The notes under the pieces: generated by a model
What the model saw: only the letters and a program-made list of their open reading frames with translations
Databases searched by the model: none
What the model was told of the DNA's origin: nothing
Made by a program: the position numbers and the translations under genes
Part shown: positions 45,273 through 48,134 of the stretch, in pieces
How positions within the stretch are numbered: position 1 is the first letter of the stretch
Layout: each line of letters starts with the position of its first letter
Origin: a virus
Direction: 5' to 3' (one strand)
DNA length: 48,134 bases
IMG/VR virus record: IMGVR_UViG_3300032271_001005
Location: 1-48,134 of that record

Positions 45273-48134
45273 CGTACTTCCTTTACATACATAGTTCCGT
45301 CATCTAATTTTTCGACAATCGGTTCACAGATTGATCCCGGCTTCATCTTGCCAAGAACAACCGTATAATTTTTAGGGAAAGCAATTACTCTCCGTAATTT
45401 TTTATCATTAGTTGAAATTATAATATGTGCCATCATCTTGTTAGCCTTTGTCCTATATGGAGTAAAATCAACCACTCCATACTGATTGTCATCAGCAGGA
45501 ACCTCTTTAGCATACAAATACTTAATAAAAGGGTCAGGCTTTCTTTCAACGACATCCTCTAGAGTAACATATCTATGAATTCTATTGTCACCTACAAGAA
45601 AGATGTACATGTTATTAGTCTCAATCTGAGTACCCTCGCTATGGAAAATACCAATAGACTCTGTAGAATCCACTAACTCTACCCTAGACCAACCCGATCC
45701 ACGCTTAATTGATTTAACCATAGCCATAAGAACAAAACACCCCTGCTCTGAAAAATCTTCAAGCGGGGATATCTGAGCCATAATATCTGGAGGAATACCC
45801 TTAGTATCAAACTTAGGGATATTCAAATACTCGTAATAATTATCTGACTCATCACCCTTACGGGGATTATCCTCAAACGCCGCGCCGCCAACTGCATTAA
45901 GTGCAGAAATAGCGCGAGAATTAATTCCACTCCCCTTTTTCTGGGCAAACTCTAATAACTCAGAGTAACTATCAAATGGCCTTCCATCAATAATCTTAGA
46001 CCCAATACCCTCAGAGACATACTTAATATTAGAAAAACCAAACCTAATAGAGTCGCCCTGAATACTGAAATCTAAATCAGATTCATTAACATGAGGAAGC
46101 AAAACTTTAATACCCAAACGCTTTGCTTCCAAAAGGTAATCGGTTCTGGCATCTTTGTCCTTTTCGCTTTTTAGCAGTGCGAACATAAATTCGACTGAAT
46201 AGTAATGCTTGAGCCACGCTGTCCAATATGAGAGCATGGAATATGCCACGGCATGAGAGCGGTTGAACGAATATCCCGCGTGCGCCTCAAAGTCGTGCCA
46301 TAATTGCTCAGCGGAGTCCTTGTCAATATACTGGGTTGCCCCCACAACAAACTTCTCCTTGAAAACATCGAACTCATGGGCATCCTTCTTCTTTCCAATA
46401 ATCTTACGGATCTTATCAGCATCCGACCATGACATGCCTGCCAAATACACACATGCCTGCATAACCTGTTCCTGATAAATAACGACACCATAAGTGTTCA
46501 TCAAATAAGGCTGCATGACAGGGTGAATATAAGTAGTTACCTCTTCACCCTTCTTTCTTGCAACGTACTTAGCCCCTACAGTATTCATAGCGCCGGGACG
46601 AACTAGAGCATTAGAAGCAACCAGATCCTCAAAATTATCTACACCCATCTTCATAAGAAGATTAGTGTAGGGAGTTGCCTCTGCTTGGAAGACACCCTTG
46701 GTATACCCCATTGTAAGATCATTATATACTTTCTTATCATCTAATTTAATCTCTGTCAATACAATATCTTTATTGTATCTCTGCTTAATTATTTCAACAG
46801 TGTTAGCAATAACAGATAATGTTTTAAGACCCAGAGCATCGATTTTAATTAGACCAATATCTGCTGCTTGATCCATATCGTAAGCAACTACAGGGATGCG
46901 ACCTGACACACTATCAGAAGCATCAGCGCGAGTTTCAATCGGAGCATAATTTCTAATAGGCTCCTTAGCCACAACAATACCCGCAGCATGAATACCCGTC
47001 CCACGAATACGCCCACGTAGATTCCTAGCAAGATCCAAGACCTCCGGGAACTTCTGACGAAATTCCTGAGTGTTAGGAGACACCTCAAATTCTTCAAAAG
47101 TCTCTACAGCCTTCAGAGCCTTATTCACTTCATGTAGGGGAATCATAAAGACGCGGGAAGCATCACGAATAACGCCCTTGTCCTTGAAATACTGATAAGT
47201 AGAAATAGAAGCAACATTCTTAAACTTCTTACGCAAATATTCTTTTACCTCGCCACGGCGAGTATCCTGAAAGTCTGTATCAATATCTGGAAAATCGTTA
47301 CGTTCTTCATTAATAAAACGACCAAACAATAGATCATACTTAATAGGATCTACTTCTGTAATACCAAGGAGGTAACAGACTAAAGATCCCGCCGCTGAAC
47401 CACGGCCCGGTCCCACCAGAATACCCTGAGACTTTGCCCACGTAATCATGTCTTCAACAACTAGGAAGTAAGCGGAGAAGTCCTTCTTCTTAATTACTGA
47501 CAGTTCCATTTCAAGTCTGTCATCGTAGATACTATCATCAATGATACCTCGATTAATCAAACCCTCTTTACACTTATCCCGCAACTTATCATGAGCATTA
47601 CGCTTAGGAACAGGAAGAAGATTCTTATTCTCTACATAATCATAATCACCAACAGAGTCAGCAACAGAAAGAGTGTTCTCATAAATATCTGAACGATCTA
47701 TACCCTGTGCTTCAAGTTGCTCTTTGATGTTTGCTTTTTCTGCGAGGTACACGTCGATATCCTGAAAACTAATCGGTCGATCAGGATAAAGATAGTTAAT
47801 ACGTTCAAAAAAATCCATTTTACGAGACTTTTCAAAATCTGCTTCCTTATTATAATTAGGCTTAGTTGAAAGAATAAGCAAAGCCTCTTCTACTCCGCGC
47901 TGGCTTTCCGTAGCAAAATGACAATCGGATGTCACAATCGGAGCAACATTATACTTATCGGCAAGTTTAAGTAATTCATGATTCAACGCTGCTGGATTAT
48001 GCGGCTGAATCTCCATAAAGAAATTATTCTCAAAACGATTACTAAACCAACGAGTCAACTGCTCAGCACGATCAAAATTCTCTTTTTCAATAGCCTTAGA
48101 AATAAGACCATTCATACATCCAGAAAGAACCGTA
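45269..48134 (-). CDS. dnaE: DNA polymerase III alpha subunit (DnaE-type), N-terminus missing
   Basis: Over 950 aa, open to the window edge: bases upstream of ATG 48115 still read TVLSGC in frame, matching the PHP-domain LSGC, so about the first 100 residues are outside. PHP remainder (SDCHFA, PHNPAALNHELL), then the palm with VGPGRGSAAGSLV, FPDIDTDFQD (catalytic Asp pair) and LIKIDALGLKTLSV (third Asp). The finger domain (YQEQVMQACVYLAG, HAGYSFNRSHAVAYS), the helix-hairpin region and an OB-fold C-terminus (VELVDSTESIGIF) follow. This is the main replicase. Confidence 0.95.
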   Translation of the reverse strand, partial: TVLSGCMNGLISKAIEKENFDRAEQLTRWFSNRFENNFFMEIQPHNPAALNHELLKLADKYNVAPIVTSDCHFATESQRGVEEALLILSTKPNYNKEADFEKSRKMDFFERINYLYPDRPISFQDIDVYLAEKANIKEQLEAQGIDRSDIYENTLSVADSVGDYDYVENKNLLPVPKRNAHDKLRDKCKEGLINRGIIDDSIYDDRLEMELSVIKKKDFSAYFLVVEDMITWAKSQGILVGPGRGSAAGSLVCYLLGITEVDPIKYDLLFGRFINEERNDFPDIDTDFQDTRRGEVKEYLRKKFKNVASISTYQYFKDKGVIRDASRVFMIPLHEVNKALKAVETFEEFEVSPNTQEFRQKFPEVLDLARNLRGRIRGTGIHAAGIVVAKEPIRNYAPIETRADASDSVSGRIPVVAYDMDQAADIGLIKIDALGLKTLSVIANTVEIIKQRYNKDIVLTEIKLDDKKVYNDLTMGYTKGVFQAEATPYTNLLMKMGVDNFEDLVASNALVRPGAMNTVGAKYVARKKGEEVTTYIHPVMQPYLMNTYGVVIYQEQVMQACVYLAGMSWSDADKIRKIIGKKKDAHEFDVFKEKFVVGATQYIDKDSAEQLWHDFEAHAGYSFNRSHAVAYSMLSYWTAWLKHYYSVEFMFALLKSEKDKDARTDYLLEAKRLGIKVLLPHVNESDLDFSIQGDSIRFGFSNIKYVSEGIGSKIIDGRPFDSYSELLEFAQKKGSGINSRAISALNAVGGAAFEDNPRKGDESDNYYEYLNIPKFDTKGIPPDIMAQISPLEDFSEQGCFVLMAMVKSIKRGSGWSRVELVDSTESIGIFHSEGTQIETNNMYIFLVGDNRIHRYVTLEDVVERKPDPFIKYLYAKEVPADDNQYGVVDFTPYRTKANKMMAHIIISTNDKKLRRVIAFPKNYTVVLGKMKPGSICEPIVEKLDDGTMYVKEVR

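Overview
The window is one continuous piece of a large double-stranded DNA phage genome. It carries terminase genes, tail-fibre proteins, cell-wall lytic enzymes, phage-type recombination and replication genes, three tRNAs and a very dense tiling of tiny genes that overlap by 1 to 30 bases. The host is probably a low-GC actinobacterium. A WhiB-type iron-sulfur regulator, a DUF7455 protein, an Lsr2-like segment, a repeat-plus-PT-linker secreted protein and an Rpf-like transglycosylase all point to Actinobacteria, while the DNA is AT-rich by eye. A freshwater low-GC lineage is one guess; the host is an inference. No integrase, CRISPR array or insertion sequence was seen.

Layout. Bases 1-1572 carry a small plus-strand operon of coupled short genes ending at a strong UUCG-loop terminator. 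Bases 1573-2290 form an AT-rich convergent region. Everything from 2291 to 48134 is on the minus strand, so it reads from right to left. The right end is replication and recombination: the DnaE polymerase (cut by the window edge), MazG, RecA, a Cas4-like exonuclease and a RuvC-like nuclease. Next (40999 down to 33962) is a sugar cassette with GDP-mannose 4,6-dehydratase, a sugar C-methyltransferase, an FkbM methyltransferase, five glycosyltransferase-like genes and a DUF4254 protein, followed by an IMP dehydrogenase/GMP reductase. Then come the terminase genes, a tRNA-Ile / structured element / HNH / tRNA-Gln group, and four large fibre-type proteins including one with a HEIGH metalloprotease site. 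No portal or capsid gene is visible next to the terminase.

The region from 22216 down to 7200 is accessory and host-interaction DNA: M15 peptidase, Dps ferritin, transglycosylase, glycosyltransferase, a proteasome/HslV-like Ntn hydrolase, a ferric-reductase-like membrane flavocytochrome, a pyrimidine-dimer glycosylase, tRNA-Arg, a secreted FMN-binding protein with a flavinylation motif, a papain-like protease, an NlpC/P60-like enzyme, a beta-helix protein and a very Cys-rich protein. Bases 2291-7200 hold WhiB, a 3'-phosphatase-like HAD protein, a deaminase and many tiny proteins.

Three things stand out. First, the transmembrane flavocytochrome (15224-16531) and the secreted FMN-binding protein (12569-13462) together look like a phage-borne extracytosolic electron-transfer module, possibly linked to iron through Dps, WhiB and HiPIP-like cysteine motifs. 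Second, the 532-base gap at 5004-5535 is packed with hairpins and a tandem 23-base repeat, and could be a large structured RNA or a replication/partition site. Third, a 120-base element closed by a perfect 12-bp stem lies 2 bases from tRNA-Ile.
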